A DNA stretch of 64,000 nt from Augochlora pura (lineage: Eukaryota; Arthropoda; Insecta; Hymenoptera; Halictidae), in assembly GCF_028453695.1 (NCBI RefSeq), contig NC_135774.1, forward strand, positions 3,472,001 through 3,536,000. The letters are read 5' to 3'. The position numbers and the translations under genes were made by a program. The stretch's first letter is position 1; every line of letters begins with the position of its first letter. Of this stretch, positions 34,341-45,888 are shown one piece after another. The notes beneath the pieces are model-generated. The model saw only the letters and a list, made by a program, of their open reading frames with translations, was not told the origin of the DNA and did no database searches.

Positions 34341-35649
34341 AAACACATGGTTTTAGTAATTTAATTCGATTGTTCAGAGAAAGTTTTTCCATCGCGAGTA
34401 TAATTACGAATGTTAGGCGGAACGAGATCCTATGGTGCCGGTAATGCGGTAATACAAGTTATAAACGCTCTGATAACCGACCGCGGGATTCTATATAAGA
34501 TTAACTGTGTAACTCCTCTTTAAAGGGATAACGGTATCTATGGGCCGCCGCACCCTTTATGGTCATTACCAGACGGCGGATTTTTACGCAAAATAAAAAT
34601 TCTCCGCGTCAATTGCAAAGAATAGAATTCCACCTTTGATCATCTTAATACATTAATAGCGCATCACATTTTACCATGCTTTAAATTGTTTTTCTATTTT
34701 AAATTGCAACTATCCAATTTTGGTATGAAAACATAAAATCCGCGATGTAATTATTACAATTGCTTTAACAGAATTATCAGCACGGAAATTCCTACAACAT
34801 CAATTGTTTTCTGTCAGTCCCAAATCTCCCCACGGAATTTACATTACGTATTCTCGAATTAAATTAATGTTACATTATGTTCCGTAGTCCAAAGGGTAGT
34901 TGCCCTTTTAATTAATAAATAACGAAATACAAAAACGTAGGAAAGTAAAATAGCCAGGAGTATGTAACGAAAAATAAAAAAAAGGATATTGCAGGAGCAT
35001 TGGGAAAAGGGAGTCAAAAATGAGAGTGTCGCGTTTTAATAGTACCTATTGCAATTTTTTTAGCGACTACCAAAGACAAGGAGTATGATCAACAAAAAGT
35101 TAGACGGCTGTGATTTTCCGTCGTTCGAGTTACTATTGACTCGAATCACTGATAAGCTCGCAATATTTTTGAAAAGTTTCTCGGATGACGAGTGATACGA
35201 GACAGTAAATAGTCAGCCGGGGAAGTATTTTGGCCGGCCGCCGTACTATTGACTCGTACCACTCGCTGCATCGAATATACAGGATAAAAGGTGTACGCAC
35301 ACTCGGAAAACATTCGCAGTATTCATGTCAACGTTAAGTTACGATTCCGTCGGATTACTTCAATGCGACTTAGCTCAAACGAAGGCTGAAAGCGTCTACT
35401 TTAAGACAGAGTAGATTCGATCGAAATATAACCGCGAAATCGTTTGAAAAATTGAGAAGTGTCGACCTTTGACATCTAGACAAAAAACGAGACGAAATCG
35501 TGACGAATTTAGGTCGTATCCGCGCGGTGCTATTTCAGTAACGTTATTTAAACCTTTTCGGAAAAGAAGTCTCGAGCTGAAAAATCATACTATCGAGAAG
35601 GAGTCAAGTGGCGGAGTCCGACCGTGACATAACAATTCTACTTCACGCC
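34341..35649. other. AT-rich block lacking sizeable frames
   Basis: About 1.3 kb without any frame above 60 codons on either strand, the most ORF-poor block in the window. It is AT-rich and low in CpG compared with the flanks. The early part (34341-34620) looks like unique non-coding DNA; TATATAAG occurs near 34492. The block could be an old degraded transposon or a non-coding conserved region. The alternating motif copies at 35131-35278 are described separately. Confidence 0.45.
35131..35278. repeat. Three alternating copies of a 20-bp motif
   Basis: TACTATTGACTCGAATCACT (35131-35150) recurs as TACTATTGACTCGTACCACT at 35244-35263 (18 of 20 identical). An inverted, slightly expanded copy, AGTGATACGAGACAGTAAATAGT, is at 35191-35213. 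The middle and right copies extend into an imperfect inverted repeat of about 45 nt per arm (about 35178-35278), so a long hairpin can form. This could be a terminal-repeat remnant of a transposon or a duplicated TGACTC-centred protein site. Confidence 0.5.
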
Positions 35650-35731
35650 ATTGGGTTGTTGCGAAAGTAATTTCGGTTCTCTCGTAACCCATCCGTTTGG
35701 GAACCCGAAATTACTTCTGGAACAACCCAAT
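35650..35731. mobile_element. Minimal mariner-type terminal-inverted-repeat remnant
   Basis: The left end ATTGGGTTGTTGCGAAAGTA... (from 35650) and the right end ...TACTTCTGGAACAACCCAAT (to 35731) are near-perfect inverted repeats of about 30 bp, with roughly 18 bp between them. TTGGGTTGTT..GAAGTAATTTCGG is the style of mariner-family terminal repeats. TA follows TTGGG..CCCAA on the right, the expected target duplication; the left side has CA, so one copy has mutated. It has no transposase, so this is a non-autonomous MITE or a copy reduced to its ends by internal deletion. Confidence 0.7.
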
Positions 35732-38700
35732 ACAAGCGCCGGGAGAACTCGACGCGTCTTCGAACTCATTTTCCCGGAGGAAACAAAGACTCGAATGAAA
35801 AAACGTAGCTCTTTCTTCGGACTTATTTTCTTTCTTTTCTTTTTTTTTCACGCGGAAATCACTGCGCCACGGCCAACGGTGCCACGATTTTCGGGACACG
35901 TTACGTCGGGATACGTGCACGCGTTTCTCGTCCAGGTGTGCGGGTGGCGGCGTGGGGGAGGGGTGCCGAGTGTGGTGGGTAAACAAAGGCTCACCGTTGA
36001 GCGAAACGATGACGGTAGCGACGACGGCGGCGGTATCGGTGGCGAGACGGTGTTACCGGTAGGAGGGATTTTAGTGTCTCGGGGAGTAATAACGTCTCGG
36101 GGTGTAGATTATACGGTGTCCGGCCAGGAGCGGGCGAGTGCCCAGTTGGGTCCTCCGATGATGCAAGGTCCCCCGGTGCCACCCCCGTCCGGACATATAT
36201 TAGCATTCTAACCAACCATTATTATATGCCTGGTGAGCCGCGTTGGGCCGAGAGTACCACCAACGCCCATGTTACGTACTTGGACCAAGTTTACCAACAA
36301 TTCACCGGGGCTCGCGCTCTATAATGGCCCCACGGCTGCTTAATTTATCGCGGTCGTAATTAATAGCTTTGTAATTTTCATACAGGCGTACACGGGCCGC
36401 GTCGCGGAATTTATGGATACGTTTTCGCTCGCGATTATCGATTTCGCGCGGTCGTCGACGATAATCGCGCCTCTCTAATCTCCGATGCATTCTTCCGTGG
36501 CATGGGGGCGACGCGACGCGACCCGGCGCGAACCGACGCGGACCGACGACCGGGGAGAGCGCACAAGTAGTTTTACGCGTGTTAACGCCGCGCGTCGTTA
36601 TCGCGCGCGTAATCCGCGCGGCGGCCGCGACGACGACGCGCGTCGCCCCTCTCGGAGTCGAACGCCGTTGATCCCACCGCGTCACGACTAAACGCCGCAC
36701 GCTCGTCACCATTTTCCGGGCGAGCCGAGATATCAATTATTAAATATCCCGTTCGTCTTGCAAGTAGTTCCTTCTTTACGACGCTTAAATATAAAATAAG
36801 TAGACGGGCGTAGCGGTAAGGTGCTCGCCACGATACCTGCCTGACTTGTGGCTCCATTAGCGCCCCCGGCCGGTAACGTATAGCATAATAAGAGTTTATG
36901 TGTCAGGTTGATGCGCCAGAAGGCTACCAGACAAACTCCGCGTAGCATAGAAACCGTTATATTTTCATTAGGCCGGCGAAGGAAACCGTAACGACGGCTA
37001 TCTTCGATGAATTCAGCGGAACAGCGGCCGTCGTCGCGCTCCAACCGTTCACGAATTCCATCGCGGATCGCGAATTCGACCGATCGTCGCTCACCTCGTC
37101 GAGTCTCTTGCCGATCGCGGTTCGCGCGATCTTTTTCCCAATTCGGGCGACGTCGTTCGTTCATCGGGAATGGCCGGTGGTAAAAGACCGGGAAGAGGAT
37201 CCCGTGGTTCGGACGAAACGAACGAGCAACGTCGACGACGATGGTAATTGGTCGCGCGGGTTTCCACCGGTCCCCGTGTGTTTCGGGGTGAGGCTCGGGT
37301 TGCGTTTCGTTGGAAAACAGAAGGGGCAACGGTAACGACGTACTCGTCTATACGCAGTCGAGCGAGCGAAGCATTATGCAATCTTGGGGTAAACTTAGCA
37401 CTTAAAGGGGACGGGGGAGTTAATGCAACGTTGTCAAGCAAGCGAGAGAGGACGGTAACGGAAGGAGAGGCGCTCGGCGGCGAGGCGAGGCGAGGCGAGG
37501 CGAGACGAGGCGAGGCGAGACGACGGCGACGGTCAGAAAAGCCCGATGGAAGGACCCGATGGGCGGTGGTCTATGGTTCCAACTCCCTGGGTCGGGGGCG
37601 GTGGGTGGCTAGTTTGGGCTTGTAAACGTCCGGGTAGCCGGCACGAACGAGAACCCGCATCCCTCCTTCCGAGATCCCTGCTCTTCGGTCCTCGTTCGAC
37701 TGACTTGGTTCCGGAGGAACGCGAACGCGGCACGATAGCCCCTTCACTATAGACACCGTAGTTGCGGCTGGTTGGCCGTCACCTCTGCGTCGACGCTCCC
37801 TTGTCTCTTCGACTGATTCAATTTGCCTGCCGTGTGGCTGTTTAATTACTGGCCGGAGAGTGGACCATGGATCGCGGGAGGGTGGGAATGCGGGTCGAAA
37901 CGAGAGGTGCGCGGCACGAGGCGAGGTCAGGCGAGTAGTAGAGGCGAGCGGGCGCGAGCGGTGGCGGCGAAACGGTGGCGAGGCGAGACGCGCGGGCTAA
38001 CGCTTACCCAGGCTGGGATAGAGAGGAGGGTTTCACGGGACAAGAAGAAGCACGGGAGCGGAGAGAACGCGAGCGCGCGGCCAGGATAAGGGAGAAGGAA
38101 AGACGAGAAGGAAAGGAGAAGCCCGGTTATCCGCTCGAAAGCGACACACCATAGCTGCTGCTGCTGCTGCTGCTGCTACACACCCCCGCGCAACCTCCCC
38201 CCGTTCAACCCGTTTCGCCTCCCTCGCCCCCGTTGCGTCGGTCCGTCGTCGGTCCGTCGGTTCCGCCGCGCCGGTACCACCGCCACTAAGACACTAACGG
38301 AATAACGGCTTTCGCTGGTGGAGATTGTTGTTGATGCTAAAGTAACGGGCAGCCCTGAGGGGCCGCCGCAGCGGTACAGAGCACGGCCCGAGAGAAAGAG
38401 AGAGATAGGGAGAGGGAGAGAGGGAGAGAGCCAGTTACACGAGGAGAAAGCTGACCAGTGGGGGATTGAGAAGAGGCGGCTGGGTCAACCGTGCAACGTG
38501 TCTTGCAAACCAAACGATTGTCCCGCACCCGTACCCTTCTTGCCACTGTTCCGTTGCCAGTCTCTCGCCACTCTTCCCGCCCTTTCTGCCTTTCGTCTCT
38601 AAGCATCCCCGGGTCTCCGCGTACTCGCACCCATTTCCGGCTTCCCTCTGCCACGAATTCGTACCCGCACTCGCGTCTCTATCTGTATCTGTATCCAGAT

Positions 38701-38880
38701 TCCCGTTTGTCGTGCCGTGTTCCGTGGCGTCGACGGCGAGCATTTCGAATGCGATTTGATGGTCCTCGAGCAGAAGGACTTTGGCGGATCCCGACTGCGG
38801 ACGAAAACGAGTCGGATATAGATCGGAACCGAATCCTTTACTTACCTTGGCGTCAGCTTTGACCAATCGTAGCAATTAGT
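35732..38880. other. Gene-free stretch
   Basis: No gene is supported. An ORF-poor AT-richer island at about 36195-36425 carries TTAATTTATCG and GTAATTAATAGC strings (homeodomain cores) and GAATTTATGG. Pentamer array GCGAG/GACGA at 37481-37530; (CTG)7 at about 38157-38177 and a GA-rich run at about 38391-38430. Frames are Arg-rich. Confidence 0.45.
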
Positions 38881-39095
38881 TGGCAACAACTTTTAGCAAA
38901 GAGCAAAATTCCTTAAAGTCGATAGGTGTGTGGAAACCTGCTCGTTGATTGAACTCGAAGTAAACCTGCGTCGTCCAACGTCGACTGACATAAGACTAAA
39001 TGAGCTTCGTCCAGTTCGAATAAACATTCCCTGTCTGCTTTGATAAATCAAGCTGTCCCAGCCGTTCGATGACTCATTTTCTCCTCGTTCTTACG
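38881..39095. other. AT-richer gene-free stretch
   Basis: Unique sequence without simple repeats or long frames, marking the transition into the AT-rich TTAA-bounded segment. Confidence 0.4.
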
Positions 39096-39099
39096 TTAA

Positions 39100-39333
39100 T
39101 CCCCCTTCAGTGCCGACAATTGGCCACTAAAATCGTCGCATAGTTAAAATAATTTAATTAATGAAAGCGAAACTAGAAAGTTAATATCTATTATAGGTGG
39201 TGGCATTAGAACTCTTCCATATCCAAATTTTAGACAAATTCAATTTGTTCAAATATATTATAATAAAAATGAATTTTCAAGATTGGTCAGAAATTAGTGT
39301 CACCCATATTTGAGTGACACGGTGCTCAATGTG
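39100..39333. mobile_element. Possible decayed TTAA-flanked (piggyBac-type) MITE
   Basis: A 234-bp AT-rich segment lies between TTAA (39096-39099) and TTAA (39334-39337), the target duplication of piggyBac-superfamily elements. The ends are only partly similar when inverted (TTCAGTGCCG on the left, TTGAGCACCG on the right, offset two bases). A perfect 7-bp stem GTGTCAC (39297-39303)/GTGACAC (39314-39320) lies near the right end. TTAA is frequent in AT-rich DNA, so the boundary match could be chance. Confidence 0.3.
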
Positions 39334-40782
39334 TTAATCTAATATTAACCCAAACACCTCGGAAATGTCGACTCCCAGACTTCCGAACGGTCGCCGTGAC
39401 AGCGAAATTCGACGCGCGTTTAATCGATCGCGATCCACCCCGCGGCAGCAGCCCCCGTTTAAAATCGTCCGCGACAAGGGAAGCGACGGCAGAAAAATAC
39501 TCGCGGAGGAAGGATGGGCCAGTGTGGCGCGCGTAAACGCGCCGCAGCTGCGAACCGGTTGACGCAGGTCACGTGCACCGATACACGTGTACGGGCGCGC
39601 TCGCGAGAGAGTGTACGGGAGGGTACGGGCGTACAGGTGTACAGGTGTACGCGTCTACGATCGCGTTCGAGGCGAAACGGTCACGAGAGAAAGGCGCGCG
39701 GCATTCGAGTTAGGATACAATACTCGTTACCAACGATCGAGCCCTCCTCTCGTAGATTGCTCCGAAAAATTCTTCGATTCGCGCGATCGTTTCGCGCTCG
39801 CTGTTACGTTTTACCGTCTGCAGACGAATGCGCGGCGGGTCCTCTCGTCGCGAGACGATCCCAACACCGACTCGAAACAGCACGCGCGCGCGCGCGCGAG
39901 CGAACTCGACCAGCCCTCCCGGCAATAAAATCTGGCACGACGAGAAAGCTCGCGTGTTCGCGTTTACCATTTATCGAAACTCCGCGCGCGCGCGAGATCG
40001 TAACTCGAAGCCCGCCTCTGTCTCATGCAGATAACTTTAAAAGCGGAACGTGCCGTATTTACGAATGCGTTCTCCTCTTTCTGCCGAGCCGCATCGCCGC
40101 GCTCGCCGCCTCGACGTTTCCCCCCCCCCTCCCCCTCCCCCTGGCGAGATCCGTGGGCTCTTTGCCGAGGGATCGAACGCGTGGCTCGAGATATCGCGCG
40201 GCGTTTCCGCGGATTAGGAACTTGCGGGAGTTGGTAAACCGTTGTTAAGCGACTGCTGCGAGCGTCGTTTCGTTTCGCCGGCTCGATCCACGGGCGATCG
40301 AAAGTCGGAAGGGGACGGTGGAAGAAGAGAGGAGAAAGGTTTGGAAGAGAGGTGGAAAGCGAAGGGGAGAAGAGGAAAAAAAATTGTGGCACGAGGAAGG
40401 TCGGCGCAGCGGCCTCTCGTCTACGTCAGCACGGGTCCTGGTTGCTTTAATGGAGACACGTTCGCGCGAGCTGCCTCTTACGGCGGCAAAGCCGATTTAT
40501 CTGCGCCCACGATCCCTTCTCTTTTCTCCCTTCTCCCTCCTCCTTCTTCTTCTTCTTCTTCTTCTTCCTCTAAAGTTCCCGCGTTCCCGGTTCTCCGTTC
40601 TCGGTTCTCGGCTATTACCTCTCGGCCCTTCGCGCAGCATTCTGCCTCCAGCATCTTTCTTCACCGAGTCTTTGAGCGCCCACTCTCCTCTCCGCGCCCC
40701 GCCGCGGTCCTTGTTCTTCCTCTCTCGCTTAGACCCATTCTCGGGCCGGCCTGGCAACCGGCTTACAAAGAGTATCGTGTCT

Positions 40783-40812
40783 TACACGGGGATATTTCAC
40801 TTTCCCCGTGTA
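40783..40812. other. Perfect 10-bp stem-loop
   Basis: TACACGGGGA (40783-40792) and TCCCCGTGTA (40803-40812) are exact reverse complements around a 10-nt loop TATTTCACTT. CCGGC (about 40758-40762) and GCCGG (about 40815-40819) could extend it distally. Function is unknown. Confidence 0.6.
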
Positions 40813-41643
40813 CCGCCGGCAGAAAAATCGAATAGCCGGCGCGCGCGGCGCTACGAATCTGCCGAACTCTCGAATGGGAGACGCGCGGTCCATCGAGCCG
40901 CGAGGAACACCGTCCCGCGTCCATGAAGTTCGGCAAACTGGACACGTCGATCCTCGTGCCGCGAGAATGATGACGAGAAACAACGCGGGCAAATATCCGG
41001 CGACGAACCTGCCGCCGCGACACGTTCCCCGAATCGTCGACTTTACGAGAAGACGAAGGCGAGCGGGACAAAGATATCGCGCGCGCGCGCGCGCGGCTCT
41101 GGAAATAGCCCGGCCTCGCCGAGCGTAAAGAAGCCTTCGGCCTTAAGATAAGACCAAACGGTATATCGGATCGAAATCGGATCGTAGATCACCGGGGATT
41201 CGCCTTTGGGTTTCATCGAGGGTGGACGACACCCGCGAACATTCGAGGCCACGAAACTGACCCTCCCGTAGATTCTCGACTACCGCGGGAATGGAGTGCG
41301 AAGAGAAATTGGAAAGGAGACGTACGACGGTTCGGAGGACGCGGCGGGTCTGCGGGACTGCGGGATTGCGGGATTGCCCCCGGATTGCGGGGACGGCTGA
41401 TCCTAGAAAGAAGCCGGATCGTTCGGTGAGCACGCGGTCTTCTCGACGGTCTAGGTACGCGGAACAACCGCGACGAAGCCGAAGAGGGTCGAGAGACCGG
41501 GGAGAAGGACGCCGCGAGACGGACCGGTGGAGCGATCGAGCGGGAGGATGGAGAGCGAAAAAGACAGAGGGAGGAAGAAGGAGGGAAGCGACGCGAAGAA
41601 AGAAGGCAAAGGCGAGTGCGGTAAACCGTAGAACCGGAACGGC

Positions 41644-41698
41644 GCGAGGCGCGGCGCGGCGTGGCGAGGCGAGGCGAGGCGGGGCGGGACGCGGCGCG
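41644..41698 (+). repeat. CpG pentanucleotide array, 11 units
   Basis: Eleven in-phase 5-mers: GCGAG, GCGCG, GCGCG, GCGTG, three GCGAG, two GCGGG, ACGCG, GCGCG. The unit set overlaps that of the 9334-9463 array. Confidence 0.85.
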
Positions 41699-42220
41699 GT
41701 GGAGTTTGCCCAGGAGGCAATGAAGCACGTCAAGGGGATGATGGACGTCTCCGCATAAACCTGACGAGTGACTCGTGGCGCCTTCAGAAACGACTCTGAG
41801 GAGCCCCCTACATCACTTTTATTACGGCCGTCCTCATTTTCATATCTCGTAAAACCTTCGGGGCTCTCCTCTTCTTGCCCGCGGACGAGCTTGATATACG
41901 TATAATCCACGATCCGATTCGCGTGGCGAAATTATCAGCTTCTCCCGCGTCGTTTCCTCTCTTTCGTCTCCTCCTCGCCCGCGCCTTTTCCTCTCCCTTT
42001 CGCGTCCCTTCCGTCCCCGTCCCTTTCGTCCGAAGGTTCCTCTCGTCGTTGGCCGCGCGGCGGTCTCGCGCTCGCCGAGTTCACAGAGTCTCTCAGACGC
42101 TGTCGGTCTTTCTCCCGACTTTACCGAAACTTCCCTCCCTCGGCGAAACGCGTCCGTCTTTTCCGCGCTCTTGATCGCGCGTTTCTCTCCGTAAGCGGTA
42201 AACGGTAAGGGTTTCCTCTC

Positions 42221-42279
42221 AGTCACCGGCAACAGGACTGTCGTGAGTGCCGGTACGCTGCCGGCGACAGTGAATGACT
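42221..42279. other. Nested stem-loop
   Basis: ACTGTCG (42237-42243) pairs with CGACAGT (42265-42271). Inside it CCGG (42250-42253) pairs with CCGG (42261-42264) around a 7-nt loop, with a 6-nt bulge. Outside, AGTCA (42221-42225) can pair with TGACT (42275-42279). A CACGTG E-box follows at about 42289. The inverted repeats are exact; function is unknown. Confidence 0.5.
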
Positions 42280-42361
42280 GCGCTGCACGTGACACGAGAC
42301 TGACAGGTTTATGCGAACGCGCGTGTGGGAACATAAAAGGGAACACGTAGCTATGTAGCTG

Positions 42362-42574
42362 CATGCCCGCCTGCGTGCTTGCTCGCATGCTTGCTGGCTG
42401 GCTGGCTCGCTTGCTCGCTTGCTCGTTTGTTCGCTCGCTCGCGCTCTCTCGTTCGCCTGCTTGGTTGGCCGGGTTGCTTGGTTGCCTGCCTGCTTGCTTG
42501 CTTGCTTGCTTGCTTGCTGGCTTGCTGGCTTGCTTGCCCGCCTGCTCGCCTGCCCGCTAGCCCGCCTGCCCGTG
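42362..42574 (+). repeat. Tetranucleotide array (TGCY)n
   Basis: About 210 bp of 4-bp units GCTT/GCTG/GCTC/GCCC/GCCT, with the purest GCTTGCTTGCTTGCTTGCTT stretch around 42492-42515. Any minus frame reads as A-S-K-Q-type 4-residue repeats, so the Ala/Ser/Gln-rich frames here are not genes. Confidence 0.85.
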
Positions 42575-44355
42575 ATGTACGTCTGTTTGTGTAAGTGACA
42601 CGAAGCGAATGAGTGACGCGTCTCCCCCCGGCAAGGTCCCTTTGCCCCCGTTCCACCGCCGGCCGTCATCCCCAATTGTCCCCATCCTCCGTGACTTTCG
42701 AAATCTCCGGCGGCCGACTTCATTTTTACGTCGAAGATACCGCGACAACGCTCACGGAACATTAGTACGCGATCCTTCGTCGGAGTGCGGGCGAGGGAAA
42801 GCAAAAGGCGGCGAAAAAGTGAGAGAAGTGGACTGGTATAGCGGAAGAGGGAGAGAGAGAGAGAGAGAGGGGGAAAGGAGGGAGACGGAGAAACGGAAAG
42901 GAATCTAGATATTTCAAGGGTTTGAAATTTACGCAACAGCAACCAGCGACCTTTCCTTTACTTCCATCTAATTCAAAACTATAAATCGAGGGCGTCTGTT
43001 GTATGTATGATGGCGGACTGGCGCGAGCCTGCGAGCCCGGAGAACGAACCGACGGCGGCGAGAAAGAGACAGCGGGAAGGTTCGTGGAAAGACGGAACGA
43101 GAGCGAGAAAGAGAGGCAACGAAGGGTTGGGCGGACGGAGACTGCAGAGCCGGAGTAACGTAACAGATGCTGCACAATAAACACCTCCCGTCACTTCGCT
43201 CCATAAATCGCGCGGCGGGCTCCTAGAAGAAACATTCAACCTCCATCTACTCCTCATCCTCTTTTCGAACCGAGCTACCATACCAGCCAGCAGCCAACAA
43301 CCAGCACCTTCTGCCTTTCGTAGCCTTTCGCAGCTTTAGCGGAGCGGTCGCGCTCCGCAGTGTACGTTCGCGGCTGACGGCGAGGCCGCGCGTCGGATTC
43401 CTCTGCATGGGTGACCGACCGACCTCCGCGCCGCGCGAAATTTCTTCGGCGGTTCGTTCGATTTCGCCGGGCGAGTCTTTCGGGCGGCGGATCCCGCGCC
43501 GCGGGACGCGGCGGCGAGACGGAGCGCGGTTATCTCGTCTCGGCCGGTTTAATCGTGGCACGCGTTAACGAACTTACGTTTAACCGTAACGCCGCGGTAG
43601 GCCTGGCCATAAATTGATAGCGCGCGAGTAGTAAATCGTAGGCGTGCGGTACCCGTGTAGTCTCGCGCATCCTACCGATTAGTCAGACACCCCTTTTTAA
43701 TCGAGATTTACACGGCCAATGGGGGAGACGATGGTATCGCGATGCCGTTCCAACCGCGCGGAGATTACGGTTCGTCCGCGTAGATGCCGATTCGTTGGAT
43801 CGCGTTCCGAAGAGAGCGGCGAGGGAGAGAGAGAGAGAGAGAGGGGGGCGGCCGCGCGAGCGCGCGCGCGGGCTCCTCGCCACGGAAAAAGTCCGGCAGA
43901 GGAGCGATCGCTTGTTCGCGCGTGAAAGTGACGCGTAGCGGGTCCGGTGGGCACCGAAGGGCACGAGAACGAGGCAGCGGAACGAGCTGGATAGGAGACG
44001 GAGGTTAGGGGCAACCGTGGCCGCGCGCGGCCGTATTGATCTTATCCCCCGACATGAGAAATGCCCGCCGGTTTAATAAACTCCCGGGACTTATGAAGCA
44101 CGTCAGGGTGATTCACGGCCGCCTCATTGAGTCGTATTTATACAACCGCGACTGATAGATTTATGGAGGACAGCGCAGCGTGGTCCCTCCTGCCCCCTGC
44201 CATCCTCCCCCACTTCCCACTTGCCTCTCTGCCCACCCCACCCCCACCTCCCCCCCGCCCCGCCCCACCCCCCCGGGACGGCCGTCCACGTGTAACTTTC
44301 CGTCCGACGCTGTCGCCGCCGCAACCACCCACCTGCCCACCTGCCCACCCAACCC
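42575..44355. other. Gene-free stretch
   Basis: Unique and GA-interrupted sequence (GA runs near 42849-42868 and 43824-43842). An ORF-poor part at about 44030-44165 includes GTATTTATACAACC and GATTTATGGAGG and may be regulatory. No gene is supported. Confidence 0.45.
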
Positions 44356-44484
44356 TCTCTCTCTNTNTCTCTCTCTCTCTNNCTCNCTCTCTCTCTCTCT
44401 CTCCGCGCCGTTTCTTTTCTCGAGCCGGACGACCGCGGNGTCGGCGGCGNGAACGTTTCGTTGGCAGCGCGCAAACGGTCCCCN
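44356..44484. other. CT microsatellite with eight ambiguous bases
   Basis: N occurs at 44365, 44367, 44381, 44382, 44386, 44439, 44450 and 44484, the only ambiguous bases in the window. Five lie in a (CT)n run and three in the following GC-rich sequence. This marks low-quality or polymorphic consensus, so frames crossing it carry unknown residues. Confidence 0.9.
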
Positions 44485-45888
44485 GGATCCGTCGAATTCT
44501 CGCCGGGATTCGCCAAGGTGTACGCGCCGATGCGTCATCGGCACCTTTTGCCGCGCGCGTCTTCCATGTCCCCGCCGAGTGTCTCTCCGGCGGCGTTCGT
44601 TGTTGTCGCGGTCCTCGCGGCCGAGCGCCGAACGGGATGGCGAAATCGAGTAAGATACCCGTGCGGACCGATGACGAAGGAGAAGGAAGGAGCGTGGAAT
44701 CGACCGAAGCTGGGGCAAACGGGGGGACAGCGGCGTCCGGCAAGGTGGCGAGGAGAAGAAGGAGAAGGAGGTGGAGGAGGAGGTGGAGAAGAAGAAGGAG
44801 AAGAAGAAGAAACGAGAAGGGGGCGGTACGACGCGCATGGTGGACCATCCATGGATGTCAGAAGGGGTCCATGGCGTCACACACGCACCTCACTTTGCCA
44901 TCGAGCGAGAGCGAGCAGCCTTATAAAGTAGCCGGGCCACGATTTAATCCGAAATTTATTTCCTCCATTAGTAAGAGCTTGTCTCGCCGCTTCGAGCGCG
45001 AGGGAGAGGCTGACGAGGACGACGCTGCCTTTCCATCTCCCCGCCATCCTCGCCGTTTTTAACCTGTCTCTCTTTTTCTCTCTCTCTCTTTCTCTTTTTC
45101 TCTCACTCTCCTCCTATCTATCTGTCTATCTCGCTCGCTCGCTCGCTCTCTCTCTTTCCTTGCCATGTTTCGTCTCGTCGCGCGGACCCTCGGAATGCAC
45201 GTCGGTGGATCGGTGCATCTTAAGTACACTACTACATTATGACTCCTATATCGCCATCTTTATTATATCCGCGACACACGGGTACCCGCGGTCACGTTTG
45301 ACGTCGTTTCTTCTTCTATTCACCTTGGTACTCTTTTTCCCGGATAAAACGTTTCGCGACGAGCGCAAGCATCCCGTGCCGCTTCTGGCCGATCCGTCGA
45401 TGCGACGGAATCGCGTCGAAGAGCCACCGTCCACGACTCCGTCGAGCCGGGGCGATCGTAGAACAAGACGCTACCCGAACGAGAGATAGGCATCGCTCGT
45501 TCCGGACAAATTGCCTCCCATTTTTTGTTCCGGGGGATGGACTGACGCGCCGCGCGGAGGTTCGGCGGATGGCACGGATGGAGAAGATAGAAAGGTAACG
45601 CCGCGGCAAGCTGCAAAGCATCCCGAGCAGTAGTGGGGGCTGACGTCTCAGTCAGCGAGAAAGGGCGCTAGCCCACACCGCGTGTCGGTGAACGCGTAAT
45701 ATTCTTCGCCTCCCGCCGACTGGATATCTACCGCGAGATTTCCGGACCTTCGGTTTTACGACACCGTTACAACTCCGTCCCTTTCCGCGTTGCCACCGGA
45801 ACGGATTTCCCTCGGATCGGCTCGATGCCGGCCGAGCACCGGCTATTTCTTAGTTTGCTACCTTGGGGAGATTGCACCGCCTGGTTAA
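44485..45888. other. Gene-free stretch
   Basis: A purine block (GGAGAAGAAG) at about 44753-44820, CT/CTCG repeats at about 45066-45160, and a GCTGAC-GTCTCA-GTCAGC stem-loop at 45639-45656. No gene is supported. Confidence 0.45.

Larger units (their letters stand above)
39338..42220. other. Gene-free stretch
   Basis: No gene is supported. It holds a (CTT)n run at about 40543-40566, a perfect 10-bp stem-loop at 40783-40812, an 8-bp tandem repeat (ATTGCGGG/ACTGCGGG) at about 41349-41380, and a pentamer array at 41644-41698. Overlapping frames on both strands are Arg/Ser/Pro-rich. Confidence 0.45.

Noticed and set aside
42363..42942. Ala/Ser/Gln repeat protein on the minus strand
   Set aside because: A 4-bp repeat gives the same kind of 4-residue repeat in every frame, as seen here, so it is not evidence of coding.
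41719..44106. Shared ATGAAGCACGTCA at about 41719 and 44094
   Set aside because: A 13-base match is expected by chance among positions of a 64-kb sequence; the flanks do not align.
44127..45062. 311-codon plus-strand frame
   Set aside because: Crosses the ambiguous-base cluster, a CT microsatellite and a purine block; composition follows the repeats.
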